Shown one piece after another: positions 1 through 8,680 of a stretch of 64,000 nucleotides of DNA. Each line of letters opens with the position of its first letter. Position 1 is the first letter of the stretch. Origin of the DNA: UBA12202 sp002691725 (GTDB lineage: Bacteria; Pseudomonadota; Alphaproteobacteria; Puniceispirillales; UBA1172); assembly GCA_965660675.1 (NCBI GenBank), contig CBFIAU010000003.1, positions 216,459 to 280,458 of the forward strand, written 5' to 3'. The translations under genes and the position numbers were made by a program. The notes beneath the pieces are model-generated. The model was not told the DNA's origin. It did no database searches and saw only the letters and a program-made list of their open reading frames with translations.

Positions 1-219
1 TTGCTCGTCTTTATTCTGGCGATTGGATATTATATTACCCCGGCATTGGTTGGTGGGCAGGATGGCCAGATGATATCTAATATCATTGATTTCCATATGC
101 GGCGCTCACTTAATTGGAATCTAGCAGCGGCGCTAGGCTTGGTGTTGCTGGTCTTTGTTCTGTTCTTTTTCTGGATTTACGACCGTGTGGTCGGTATCGA
201 CAACATGAAATTAGGTTAA
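1..219 (+). CDS. ABC transporter permease, C-terminal part (polyamine type)
   Basis: These are the last 72 codons of an inner-membrane ABC transporter permease; the rest lies before the window. Two hydrophobic segments are visible (about residues 1-20 and 43-62), and the tail resembles the C-terminus of PotB/PotH-type permeases. The TTG at base 1 is only the window edge, not a start. The stop lies 4 bases before the start of a second permease, which is the usual permease pair of one operon. The ATPase and solute-binding protein are not in the window, so the substrate is inferred from family resemblance only. Confidence 0.75.
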   Translation: MLVFILAIGYYITPALVGGQDGQMISNIIDFHMRRSLNWNLAAALGLVLLVFVLFFFWIYDRVVGIDNMKLG

Positions 220-223
220 TCGC

Positions 224-1468
224 ATGTCTACTGGTAAGTATCGCTATATTCCTCCACAGCCGCCTTTATGGTTCAGCATGGCTGTTCCGGCTGGTATTGC
301 GGCGATCGTAGGCTTGCTTTCGGCGCAGGGTGATACCTCACTAATGCTACCCGGCATGGCGGTTGGTGCGGCTATGGCCGCTGGTCTTTCCGCCATTGTT
401 ATTCGGCTAAATCTGACGCGGTTTCATGCTGGATTGCTTTATGCTGTCTTGGTATTTGCCTTTGGCGCGTTCTATTCAGGTTTTGCCTTTGCCATCATCC
501 TGGCTATTGTTGGCTACATCCTTGGCCGGATGTCAATATGGCTGCATATGGGCGATTATCGCCTCGCCTTGCCGCCCTATGCCTCATCGCGTGAAGTGCT
601 TGGGTTTTATGGCTTTCGCGTGATTTGCGGGTTTATCTTTATTTTCTTGATCACACCAATTTTGATCCTTATTCCGTTATCGTTTAACCAAGAGCCATAT
701 TTCAGCTTTACTCAAGGCATGCTGGCGCTTGACCCCGAAGCTTATTCTCTCAGATGGTATCGTGACATTCTCTATAATGGCATGGTCGCGCCTGAGGCGA
801 TTGCAGGCTGGTGGGATGATATGTGGACAAACTCACAATGGGTGCGATCAATTAAGAACTCTCTGTTTATCGGGTTTTTTGCGACCATATTATCAACCGC
901 ATTAGGGACATTGGCGGCCATCGGTTTAGCGCGGTCAGAAATGCCTTATAAGCGGGCTATCATGGCGCTCTTGATCTCACCTATGGTCGTGCCATTGGTC
1001 ATCACCGCATCAGGATTGTTCTATTTCTTTTCCTATGTAGGGCTTGCAAAAACCTATATTGGCATCATCATATCGCATGCTGTCTTGGGAACACCTTTTG
1101 TCATTATTACGGTGACAGCGACGTTATCTGGCTTCGACCGGAGCTTGACGCGGTCGGCGGCTAATCTTGGCGCAGGGCCAGTGACGACGTTTTTCAAAGT
1201 TCAGATGCCATTGATTTTGCCGGGCGTTATTTCAGGTGGCTTATTCGCATTTATTACATCATTTGATGAAGTTGTGGTGGTATTGCAAATGGCTGATGTG
1301 ACGCAGCGGACGATCCCTCGTCAGATGTTCTCAGGGATTAGAGAACAGATCAGCCCAACTATTTTGGCGGTCGCAACGATCCTGGTGATCTTGTCTGTGG
1401 TATTGTTGACAACGGTTGAATTACTGCGCCGGCGGTCAGAACGATTGCGTGGAATTACTCCAAGTTAA
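224..1468 (+). CDS. ABC transporter permease, PotC-like with N-terminal membrane extension
   Basis: Second permease of an importer of the spermidine/putrescine family. The transport domain fills roughly residues 130-410. Its cytoplasmic EAA-type loop, which contacts the ATPase, is seen near residues 309-334 (SAANLGAG, then LILPG). At 414 residues the protein is much longer than ordinary PotC proteins (about 260-290). The surplus is an N-terminal block of about 130 residues with roughly four hydrophobic segments (about 16-34, 40-60, 66-80 and 84-101), followed by a short polar stretch. It follows the upstream permease by 4 bases, so translation is probably coupled. Substrate is not shown by the sequence. 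Confidence 0.8.
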   Translation: MSTGKYRYIPPQPPLWFSMAVPAGIAAIVGLLSAQGDTSLMLPGMAVGAAMAAGLSAIVIRLNLTRFHAGLLYAVLVFAFGAFYSGFAFAIILAIVGYILGRMSIWLHMGDYRLALPPYASSREVLGFYGFRVICGFIFIFLITPILILIPLSFNQEPYFSFTQGMLALDPEAYSLRWYRDILYNGMVAPEAIAGWWDDMWTNSQWVRSIKNSLFIGFFATILSTALGTLAAIGLARSEMPYKRAIMALLISPMVVPLVITASGLFYFFSYVGLAKTYIGIIISHAVLGTPFVIITVTATLSGFDRSLTRSAANLGAGPVTTFFKVQMPLILPGVISGGLFAFITSFDEVVVVLQMADVTQRTIPRQMFSGIREQISPTILAVATILVILSVVLLTTVELLRRRSERLRGITPS

Positions 1469-1511
1469 TTTTAAGGCTAACTTTAGGGTTAATTTTAGGG
1501 CTAATTATTTG
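1464..1511 (+). repeat. 12-bp tandem repeat, about 4 copies, over a stop codon
   Basis: Units gttaattttaag, gctaactttagg, gttaattttagg and gctaattatttg follow each other at 1464, 1476, 1488 and 1500. The stop codon of the PotC-like gene (1466-1468) lies inside the first unit. Each unit repeats a TAA in the same relative place, and because the unit length is 12 these stay in frame, giving a row of back-up stops. Confidence 0.85.
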
Positions 1512-1650
1512 GCGCATATGCGGATTTTATCACTGAGTATACTTGTGCAAAATCGTCACAGTTATGCAAATTCAGATGATTGACAGCATGTCTTCATGCT
1601 ATTCCATCAGTACGGTTTTCTTGATAAAAGTAATGATAAGGTATTAAACC

Positions 1651-2886
1651 ATGCCAAAATGGGCTGAACAGATATTTTCAGATAAGATTGATGCGCTATT
1701 CAAAGAGCATCGGTATCGTCAATTTGCTGAAATTGAACGGCTTGAAAAACAGCATCCGCATGCAATCTGGCATGGCGGGGATACGCCGCGGCCGATTATC
1801 AACTGGTGTTCAAATGATTATCTAGGCATGGGGCAATCCAGTATTGTTAGCGCCGCCATGGCGGCAGGTATTGGTGAGGGCGCTGGTGCTGGCGGCACCC
1901 GCAATATTTCTGGAAACAGCCATGCCTTGATGGAACTGGAAAGAGAATTGGCCGATTTGCATGGCAAAGATCGAGCGCTGGTTTTTTCCAGCGGCTATGT
2001 TGCCAATGAGGCGAGCTTATCAACATTGATTAATCTCATTGATGGCGTCAAAGTGTTTTCCGATGCGAGCAATCATGCCTCAATGATTAGCGGTATTCGC
2101 CACAGTAGAGCTGATAAGGCTATTTTTAAGCATAATGATGTGAGGGATCTGGAACGCCTATTAGCGGCTGAACCTGCTGAGCGCCCTAAGCTGGTCGTCT
2201 TTGAATCGGTCTATTCCATGGAAGGTGATATCGCGCCATTGGCAGAGCTGGTGGCGGCGGCAGAAAAATATGATGCCCTCACCTATTGTGATGAGGTGCA
2301 TGCGGTAGGACTTTATGGTGATCAGGGCGGCGGTATCTCTGAGGCTTTAGGTATTGCTGATCGGATTGATGTTATCCAGGGTACGCTGGGCAAAGCCTTT
2401 GGCGTTATGGGTGGTTATATCACCGCATCGGATTCAATTTGTGATGTGATCAGAAGCTATGCGCCGGGGTTTATTTTCACCACCGCCTTGCCGCCAGCAA
2501 TCGCGCGTGGAGCGTTGGCTAGTATTCAGCATTTACGGCAATCTCAAAGCGAACGGCAGGGACAACAGCGGCAAGTCAGAAGGCTAAAAACCAAACTCAG
2601 CGCTGCGGGGTTTCATATTCATCCCGGCAATTCACATATTGTGCCAGTGATGATTGGTGATGCGAGCCTGTGCCGTGCGATTAGTGATCGGCTTTTGCAA
2701 CAGCATGGCATGTATATTCAGCCGATTAATTATCCAACGGTTGCCAGGGGGGCGGAGCGGCTGCGCTTAACGCCAGGGCCATGTCATACCGATCTGATGA
2801 TTGATAGCCTGGTTGCTGGTCTTTCTGAGACAGTAGCCAGTCTTGATGCCGAGCATATATTAGCTGTCAGGCATAGGGCCTGTTAG
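1651..2886 (+). CDS. hemA: 5-aminolevulinate synthase
   Basis: Condenses glycine with succinyl-CoA to 5-aminolevulinate, the first step of haem synthesis in alphaproteobacteria (C4 pathway). It is a PLP-dependent alpha-oxoamine synthase of 411 residues, the normal family length. The PLP lysine is K248 in GTLGKAFG, and the early motif CSNDYLGMG and the SNHASMI histidine region are present. The closely related 2-amino-3-ketobutyrate and 8-amino-7-oxononanoate ligases share the fold, but the N-terminus and the aspartate-containing YCDEVHAVGLYG stretch fit ALAS well. Its 3' end overlaps the convergent M23 peptidase gene by 27 bases. Confidence 0.95.
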   Translation: MPKWAEQIFSDKIDALFKEHRYRQFAEIERLEKQHPHAIWHGGDTPRPIINWCSNDYLGMGQSSIVSAAMAAGIGEGAGAGGTRNISGNSHALMELERELADLHGKDRALVFSSGYVANEASLSTLINLIDGVKVFSDASNHASMISGIRHSRADKAIFKHNDVRDLERLLAAEPAERPKLVVFESVYSMEGDIAPLAELVAAAEKYDALTYCDEVHAVGLYGDQGGGISEALGIADRIDVIQGTLGKAFGVMGGYITASDSICDVIRSYAPGFIFTTALPPAIARGALASIQHLRQSQSERQGQQRQVRRLKTKLSAAGFHIHPGNSHIVPVMIGDASLCRAISDRLLQQHGMYIQPINYPTVARGAERLRLTPGPCHTDLMIDSLVAGLSETVASLDAEHILAVRHRAC

Positions 2887-3717
2887 CAAAGCCGGATCAA
2901 GCCGCTTATCAAACCAGTTTATCCGCCAGTCTAGATGCGCTCCTGTGGAACGGCCGCTAGAGCCAACACTACCAATAACATCGCCTTGTTTGACGGTCTG
3001 GCCAGGCTGGACATCGGCTTTATTGAGATGCAAAAAGGTTGAACTGATCCCGTGGCCATGATCCATGATAATCGTTATGCCAGTAAAATAGAGATCATCG
3101 ACCATTGTAATGATCCCATCAGCTGGTGCTTTCACCGGAGTCCCGGTTGCCGCCGCAATATCAATCCCGTAATGGGGGGCGCGCGGCTGACCATTAAGAA
3201 TGCGGCGAGATCCATAGATGCCTGTTATAATGCCATGGGTTGGCCAGATAAAATCCTGTTGCCAGCCCATTAATGCGGAGCTTGCTGAACGGGCTTTTGA
3301 TACCAGTTTGCGGTCGCGTGCTATGCGATCGAGAACGGCTTGCGGCGGGGTCACCATATGACTAGGCAGCCCATCAATGCGCTGCTCTTTGAACTGCCGC
3401 GGCTCAGGCGTGATAGCTAGATACGCATCGCTTCCATCAGAATATGTGGCGTGCAAATGTATCGCCGAAGTATCGTCACGATGAAATCCCAAAACGGCAA
3501 AGCCCGTATCAGATAGCATAAGCGGTTGATCATCAACCGTCAGAGTCGCGTCAGGGTCAGTTTTGATAATGATCATGCCGCCTTGGGTGGCATGGCCGCT
3601 ATGAACTTCTAAAGCGGTGGCGACATGGCTGGTCGCCAGCAAAAAGGCCGATATCACAAAAATACGATATCGAGTGATATTGATTATTCTCATTATCTTG
3701 CCCATCATTTGAGACAT
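2860..3717 (-). CDS. M23 family metallopeptidase (peptidoglycan hydrolase-like)
   Basis: A secreted LytM/peptidase M23 protein of 285 residues. A signal peptide is visible near residues 9-35 (hydrophobic VISAFLLATS core, probable cut after ATA). An N-terminal beta-rich region is followed by the M23 domain at about 155-270, with HYGIDIA carrying the first His and Asp zinc ligands and TFLHL further on. The last motif reads GAHLDW, so the second histidine of the classical HxH is an aspartate. The start is uncertain: ATGs at 3717 and 3693 are both possible and neither has a clear ribosome binding site. Likely acts on periplasmic cell-wall peptides. Confidence 0.85.
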   Translation of the reverse strand: MSQMMGKIMRIINITRYRIFVISAFLLATSHVATALEVHSGHATQGGMIIIKTDPDATLTVDDQPLMLSDTGFAVLGFHRDDTSAIHLHATYSDGSDAYLAITPEPRQFKEQRIDGLPSHMVTPPQAVLDRIARDRKLVSKARSASSALMGWQQDFIWPTHGIITGIYGSRRILNGQPRAPHYGIDIAAATGTPVKAPADGIITMVDDLYFTGITIIMDHGHGISSTFLHLNKADVQPGQTVKQGDVIGSVGSSGRSTGAHLDWRINWFDKRLDPALLTGPMPDS

Positions 3718-3791
3718 CTACTTGTCAGTAACACCGAAATCAGTATGCTCTAGAGGCGCCATTTCGGCAATGCTCAGTTTTCAGGTTTATT

Positions 3792-5747
3792 ATGATGTCA
3801 TCTTTGCTTTGGGAACCGTCACAGAAACAGTCAAATCACACCGCAGTAGCCAATTTTGCCAAGCGGCTTGCTGATAAAGGCTTGCATGATTGGCAAGGTG
3901 ATTTTCACGCCTTATGGCAATGGTCTGCTGACCATCCAGAAACCTTTTGGGATCAGTTTTGGGACTGGCACGGGTTAATTGGTGATAAGGGCGATATCAT
4001 CTGCAAAAACCCTGATCAAATGACAGGGGGGCAATTCTATCCTAACGGGGTGCTGAACTATGCTGAAAATCTGCTTGCTGATGCTGATGACAGCCTTGCC
4101 ATTATTGCTTGGCGAGAAGAAGGTGAGCGGCAATCCGTAACACGGGCTGAGCTAAAACAGCGTGTCATGGCCATGGCTGGATGGCTAAAAGCGCAAGGGG
4201 TTAGCAAAGGTGATCGAGTCGCTGCCTATACGCCCAATGTTCCAGAAGCTGTGATATTGCTGCTTGCCTCAGCAACGCTAGGCGCTGTCTTTTCTTCTTG
4301 TTCGACCGATTTTGGTCTCAATGGTGTGCTTGATCGGTTTGGTCAGATTGAGCCGAAAGTGCTGATGGTGGTGGATGGATATCGCTATAATGGCAAGGTC
4401 ATTGATCGCCGTGATATTAACCGTCAGCTCAGCGCCTTGATGCCTTCGGTAGTGGCAAGTCTTGTTATCCCTTTCCTTGATCCCGACTATCAGACCCAAG
4501 ATCAGGAAACGCGCTTTGATGAGGCGCTGGCAATGGCTGAGCCTGTGGCTGATTTTGCCCAAACCAGTTTTAATGATCCGCTTTATATTCTTTACTCATC
4601 AGGGACGACAGGAGCGCCGAAATGTATTGTTCATGGCGGCGGCGGTAGCTTAATTCAGCATGTCAAAGAGCATCGGCTACATTCCGATCATGGTGAAGGT
4701 GATCGGGTCTTTTATTTCACGACTTGTGGCTGGATGATGTGGAACTGGCTGGTCTCAGCATTGGCGGTGAAATCGGTTATAGTGCTTTATGAGGGCAATC
4801 CGTTTGCGCCGGGGCCAGAACGCTTATGGCGAATGGCGGCTGCTGAAAAACTGGATACTTTTGGCACCTCGGCAAAGTTTATTGATGCGACAAGGAAAAG
4901 CGGCTATCGGCCTCATGATGATGTTGATCTTAGCCATTTGAAACGGATTTGCTCGACCGGCTCACCACTGACTGAGGATGGATTTAGTTTCGTTTATGAT
5001 GCGATCAAACCTGATATTCATCTCGCCAGTATTTCCGGCGGCACGGATTTGGTCTCATGCTTTGTGCTAGGGGCACCAACACTGCCAGTGTATAAAGGTG
5101 AGATTCAATCTCGCGGGTTAGGCATGGCGGTTGCTGTCTGGGATGAAGATGGCAAGCCTATGGTTGATCAGCAAGGTGAGCTGGTCTGTACACGGCCATT
5201 TCCATCTATGCCAGTCGGATTTTGGAATGACCCTGATAATACAAAATATCATGCGGCATATTTTGACCATTTCCCCGGAATATGGCGGCATGGTGATTGG
5301 GCAACCTTGACCTCGCGTCACGGGTTAGTCATTCATGGCAGGTCAGATGCTACGCTTAATCCGGGGGGTGTTCGCATTGGCACGGCAGAAATCTATCGGC
5401 AAGTCGAGGCCTTTGATGAGATCCTGGAAGCCCTTGTCGTTGGTCAAAATATCATTCATGATGGCGAACAAGATATGCGTGTTATTCTTTTTGTCAGGCT
5501 TGCAGATAAAGTCATGCTCAATGATGAGTTAAAAGCAAAGTTGTCCGGCGCTATCCGTCAAGGGGCGACGCCAAGGCATGTTCCTTATGCTATTATCAAT
5601 GTGCCAGATATTCCGCGCACACGATCAGGTAAAATTACAGAACTGGCTGTCCGTGATATTATTCATGGTAAGGCGATTAAAAATACTGAGGCTCTTGCCA
5701 ATCCTGAAGCCTTAGAGCATTTCCGACATCTGGAGCAATTAAAATAA
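3792..5747 (+). CDS. Acetoacetyl-CoA synthetase (acetoacetate-CoA ligase)
   Basis: Activates acetoacetate to acetoacetyl-CoA with ATP, feeding ketone bodies or PHB breakdown products into thiolysis. At 651 residues it has the full length of the acetoacetate-CoA ligase branch of the adenylate-forming superfamily. The phosphate-binding loop YSSGTTGAPKC is near residue 270, FTTCGWMMWNW and FGTSAKFI are typical of this branch, and the catalytic lysine motif RTRSGKITE lies near the C-terminus. Two in-frame ATGs stand together at the start (3792 and 3795). A thiolase that could use the product is about 24 kb away (29523-30704). A 19-base duplication covers the stop codon. Confidence 0.92.
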   Translation: MMSSLLWEPSQKQSNHTAVANFAKRLADKGLHDWQGDFHALWQWSADHPETFWDQFWDWHGLIGDKGDIICKNPDQMTGGQFYPNGVLNYAENLLADADDSLAIIAWREEGERQSVTRAELKQRVMAMAGWLKAQGVSKGDRVAAYTPNVPEAVILLLASATLGAVFSSCSTDFGLNGVLDRFGQIEPKVLMVVDGYRYNGKVIDRRDINRQLSALMPSVVASLVIPFLDPDYQTQDQETRFDEALAMAEPVADFAQTSFNDPLYILYSSGTTGAPKCIVHGGGGSLIQHVKEHRLHSDHGEGDRVFYFTTCGWMMWNWLVSALAVKSVIVLYEGNPFAPGPERLWRMAAAEKLDTFGTSAKFIDATRKSGYRPHDDVDLSHLKRICSTGSPLTEDGFSFVYDAIKPDIHLASISGGTDLVSCFVLGAPTLPVYKGEIQSRGLGMAVAVWDEDGKPMVDQQGELVCTRPFPSMPVGFWNDPDNTKYHAAYFDHFPGIWRHGDWATLTSRHGLVIHGRSDATLNPGGVRIGTAEIYRQVEAFDEILEALVVGQNIIHDGEQDMRVILFVRLADKVMLNDELKAKLSGAIRQGATPRHVPYAIINVPDIPRTRSGKITELAVRDIIHGKAIKNTEALANPEALEHFRHLEQLK

Positions 5748-5768
5748 TATGGAGCAATAGAAACAATA
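5731..5768 (+). repeat. 19-bp tandem duplication over a stop codon
   Basis: Units at 5731-5749 and 5750-5768 match at 16 of 19 positions (tggagcaatt... and tggagcaata...). The first contains the acetoacetyl-CoA synthetase stop (5745-5747). The second fills the gap to trxB and ends 2 bases before its ATG, so it supplies the GGAG nearest to trxB, though at a long spacing. Confidence 0.85.
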
Positions 5769-5770
5769 TT

Positions 5771-6712
5771 ATGACTGAGCATCGTGAACATATGATTATT
5801 ATTGGGACGGGGTCTGCTGGCCTGACTGCTGCTATCTATGCCGCCAGAGCTAACATTAAGCCGCTGCTCATTGCGGGGCTACAGCCTGGCGGGCAGTTGA
5901 CCATTACCACTGACGTTGAAAACTACCCCGGTTTTGCTGAGGCTATTCAAGGCCCTTGGCTTATGGAGCAAATGCAAAAACAGGCCGAACATGTTGGCGC
6001 CCGCGTTGCTTATGACTTAGTGGCTTCGGTGGATTTTAGCCAGCGGCCCTTCAAATTACACATGGATAGCGGCGATACCTATATTTCCGATACGGTGATT
6101 ATTGCGACCGGAGCGCAGGCGCGGTGGCTCGGACTGGCAAGTGAGCAAGCCTATAATGGGAAAGGCGTCTCGGCATGCGCAACTTGTGACGGATTTTTCT
6201 ATCGCGGCAAAAAAGTTGCTGTGGTTGGTGGCGGCAACACCGCCGTTGAAGAAGCGTTATATTTGTCAAATCTGTGTGAAAGCGTCACCTTAATCCACCG
6301 CCGTGACAGCTTGCGGGCAGAAAAAGTCATGCAAGAGCGTCTGGAAAAAACAGCCAATATTAACATCATCTGGAATCACGTGGTTGATGAAGTGTTGGGT
6401 GATGAGGTGCCAATGGGCGGGGTTACCGGCGTTCGGCTTAGGTCCACAGAAGATGATCAATCGCAAGAGCTTGCTGTTGATGGGCTATTTGTTGCCATCG
6501 GCCATGATCCAGCAACCGCACCATTCCAAGGTCAGATTGATCTCGATGATGAGGGATATATCATTGCTGCCCCTGGCCAAACCCAAACCTCAGTTGAAGG
6601 TGTTTTTGCGGCAGGGGACTGTGTTGACAAAATCTATCGGCAAGCGGTAACCGCTGCTGGCATGGGATGCATGGCGGCGCTTGATGCTGAAAAATGGCTA
6701 GCTGTCCATTAA
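5771..6712 (+). CDS. trxB: Thioredoxin-disulfide reductase
   Basis: A cytoplasmic FAD enzyme that reduces thioredoxin with NADPH. At 313 residues it has the usual low-molecular-weight TrxB length. It shows the N-terminal FAD fold (GTGSAGLTAAIYAARA), the redox-active CATC at residues 136-139, an NADPH-binding GGGNTAVEEA with the HRRD segment, and the C-terminal GVFAAGDC flavin motif. It lies 23 bases after acetoacetyl-CoA synthetase, separated by the 19-base duplication, so cotranscription is likely but functionally unrelated. Confidence 0.96.
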   Translation: MTEHREHMIIIGTGSAGLTAAIYAARANIKPLLIAGLQPGGQLTITTDVENYPGFAEAIQGPWLMEQMQKQAEHVGARVAYDLVASVDFSQRPFKLHMDSGDTYISDTVIIATGAQARWLGLASEQAYNGKGVSACATCDGFFYRGKKVAVVGGGNTAVEEALYLSNLCESVTLIHRRDSLRAEKVMQERLEKTANINIIWNHVVDEVLGDEVPMGGVTGVRLRSTEDDQSQELAVDGLFVAIGHDPATAPFQGQIDLDDEGYIIAAPGQTQTSVEGVFAAGDCVDKIYRQAVTAAGMGCMAALDAEKWLAVH

Positions 6713-6746
6713 GCCGCTCTGCCGCTATAATAGCAGATAAGCGGCG

Positions 6747-7571
6747 TTAGCCCTTAGCCTGCGGGCTGTCTTCGTCTGGGCTGTCTTGATCTGCACTGTC
6801 TTCATCTGGCCCGTCTTGATCTAGCATGGCTTGATCTGGCATGGCTTGATCTGGCCCGCCTTGATCTGGCTTATCACTATCCTTAGGCTTGGCTTCAGCA
6901 GATTTAGGAGCTTTGGCATTGCCAGAATCATTCCCCGATTTGCTCTCAACTTGACTATCTTCTGAGCTATCTTTGACGCTATCTTCTGGGTTATCGGACT
7001 GATTTTCAGGCTGATTGCCGGGCTGATTGCCGGGCTGATTTTCGGGTGCTTTAGATTGGCTATCTTCATCGTCAGAAACCAACAAACGTATCGTTCTGAT
7101 CTGATAGCCCTTCTCCCCCAACTCAACCGTCACAAGCAGACGTTGATTATCATAAATAGTCGATAATCCGTTCTGTTCGATAACCCGTGAATGGACGAAA
7201 ATATCCTGATCATAGCCTTCGACTTCAATGAACCCATATCCCCGAACTTCATTAAAGAACTTCACATATGCCGGATGCTCATTTTCACTTGGCTGCGACG
7301 CAATCACGCTCTCATCAACAGGCATACGCTCAATGCCTAGCAGATTTTCAACAATCAATCCACGCGAAGACGTCGTGATCGTTACCAGAACAGTATCATC
7401 AGAAAGTAATCGGGTAGCGCCAAATTGTGTCAGTGTTGAGCGATGAATAAAGACTTCATTATTTTCAACATCAACAAAACCGTAACCAAGTCTTTCGCTG
7501 AACCAGCGAACTTTACCTTGTTTACAATCTTCCCTGTTAGTCATGACAGGATGTGACTTAATACTGGTCAT
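6747..7571 (-). CDS. Double cold-shock-domain protein with long acidic tail
   Basis: Two cold shock domains in tandem: residues about 18-75 (GKVRWFSERLGYGFVDVE, then VFIHRS) and about 100-160 (YVKFFNEVRGYGFIEVE, then IFVHSR). Both keep RNP1- and RNP2-like motifs for single-stranded nucleic acid binding. Residues from about 165 to 274 are low-complexity and acidic, built from tandem repeats (QPGN units, then DQ/DE-S/G-P units). Alphaproteobacteria commonly carry a two-domain CspA-like protein, but this tail is unusually long. The upstream leader has a 7-bp hairpin (7635-7641 with 7653-7659). An ATG at 7544 is an alternative start. Confidence 0.85.
   Translation of the reverse strand: MTSIKSHPVMTNREDCKQGKVRWFSERLGYGFVDVENNEVFIHRSTLTQFGATRLLSDDTVLVTITTSSRGLIVENLLGIERMPVDESVIASQPSENEHPAYVKFFNEVRGYGFIEVEGYDQDIFVHSRVIEQNGLSTIYDNQRLLVTVELGEKGYQIRTIRLLVSDDEDSQSKAPENQPGNQPGNQPENQSDNPEDSVKDSSEDSQVESKSGNDSGNAKAPKSAEAKPKDSDKPDQGGPDQAMPDQAMLDQDGPDEDSADQDSPDEDSPQAKG
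6815..6869 (-). repeat. 15-bp tandem repeat in the acidic tail
   Basis: Units at 6815, 6830, 6845 and a partial one at 6860 (cttgatctggcatgg and variants) encode repeated DQAMP-like pentapeptides near the C-terminus of the cold-shock-domain protein. Confidence 0.8.
6999..7046 (-). repeat. 12-bp tandem repeat, 4 copies, coding
   Basis: Units ctgattttcagg, ctgattgccggg (twice) and ctgattttcggg at 6999, 7011, 7023 and 7035 encode QPGN/QPEN tetrapeptides at the start of the acidic tail. Confidence 0.85.
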
Positions 7572-7765
7572 TAGCTAAGCTTTCAAAACCTGCAAAGCAG
7601 AATTTCGGTTACTATTTTCAAAGCAATCACTGTCGAATGGTCACAAAAACTCACCATTCCTGTTTTGCTATCTTATTGGAAAATAGTTAGAAAATGCTTA
7701 ACACCAGCAAATAATATGCATCGAAATAGCAAAAAAGATGGATTTTAGCCAAAAAAGGTAGGTTA

Positions 7766-8641
7766 TTATCGTAAGGCGGCGATAGTTGCGCTGAGTGAAC
7801 GCTGGATCGCTTGTCGCCAATCGGTTAGATTCCGCGCATCATGCGCTGGCTCTGGCATGGTTAATCCGCGCGATGAATTGATCAATCCGCCTTCAAAGCC
7901 TTCGGGGCCTTTGACCAGGCCTGCTTGCGCATCCGCCGCACTGCCGCCTTGTGCGCCATATCCGGGGATGAGAAACAGGCATTCAGGTAACATCCGGCGT
8001 AAAGCTACGGCTTCTTCTGGCCATGTGGCGCCAATAACAACACCAAAGGACGAGAAGCCAGAGCTGTCTATCAGGTCTTCCATCATCGGCTTAATCATTT
8101 CAGCAACATGATGAAATACTGGCTTGCCGTCTTCTGACGGGATCATCTGAACATCTTGTGAACCAGGATTACTGGTACGAAGCAAGGCGAAAAGCCCGCT
8201 CTCGCTATGCCTGGCTTTATCGGCAAAGGGCTCAAGGCTATCTCGCCCCAGATATGGATTGATGGTGAGGGCATCTGATGGAAAGCCGGCATCATGACCA
8301 AGCCAGCCCTCGGCATAGGCTTTTGCCGTTGACCCGATATCACCGCGCTTAGCATCCATAATGACCATCAGCCCTTCGGCCATGGCGGCGGCTGATAATT
8401 CGGCTAAAACAGCCATGCCGCGAACGCCTAATTGCTCAAACAGTGCGGCTTGCGGTTTGATAACAGGTACTGATCCAGCCAGAAGCCGGATTAGCTCAAA
8501 CGCCCAATCACGGACAGCATTGCTTTGATCCTTTTGTTGAAAGAGGCTTGGGAGCCGATCCATATGCGGATCAATGCCTGCGCAAAGCACCGAGTTTCTT
8601 GCGCGAATCGCATCCGTTAGTCGAGCGGCAAATCCAGCCAT
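7766..8641 (-). CDS. pyrF: Orotidine 5'-phosphate decarboxylase
   Basis: Catalyses the last step of UMP synthesis, decarboxylation of OMP. At 291 residues it belongs to the longer type-2 branch rather than the 230-residue E. coli type. The catalytic core IMDAKRGDIGSTA is present with lysine K98, an early substrate-binding AGIDPH is seen, and GVVIGATWPEE and FLIPGYGAQGG form the phosphate-binding end. Downstream in the same direction there is no gene for about 190 bases; upstream, gapR ends 39 bases before it. Confidence 0.93.
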   Translation of the reverse strand: MAGFAARLTDAIRARNSVLCAGIDPHMDRLPSLFQQKDQSNAVRDWAFELIRLLAGSVPVIKPQAALFEQLGVRGMAVLAELSAAAMAEGLMVIMDAKRGDIGSTAKAYAEGWLGHDAGFPSDALTINPYLGRDSLEPFADKARHSESGLFALLRTSNPGSQDVQMIPSEDGKPVFHHVAEMIKPMMEDLIDSSGFSSFGVVIGATWPEEAVALRRMLPECLFLIPGYGAQGGSAADAQAGLVKGPEGFEGGLINSSRGLTMPEPAHDARNLTDWRQAIQRSLSATIAALR

Positions 8642-8680
8642 GAGATGTTCCTATATCCTGATATTTAAGGTTATTTAGGG

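Noticed and set aside
6713..6746. Inverted repeat gccgct/agcggc between trxB and the cold-shock gene
   Set aside because: Imperfect, long loop and no T-run; not enough for a terminator call.
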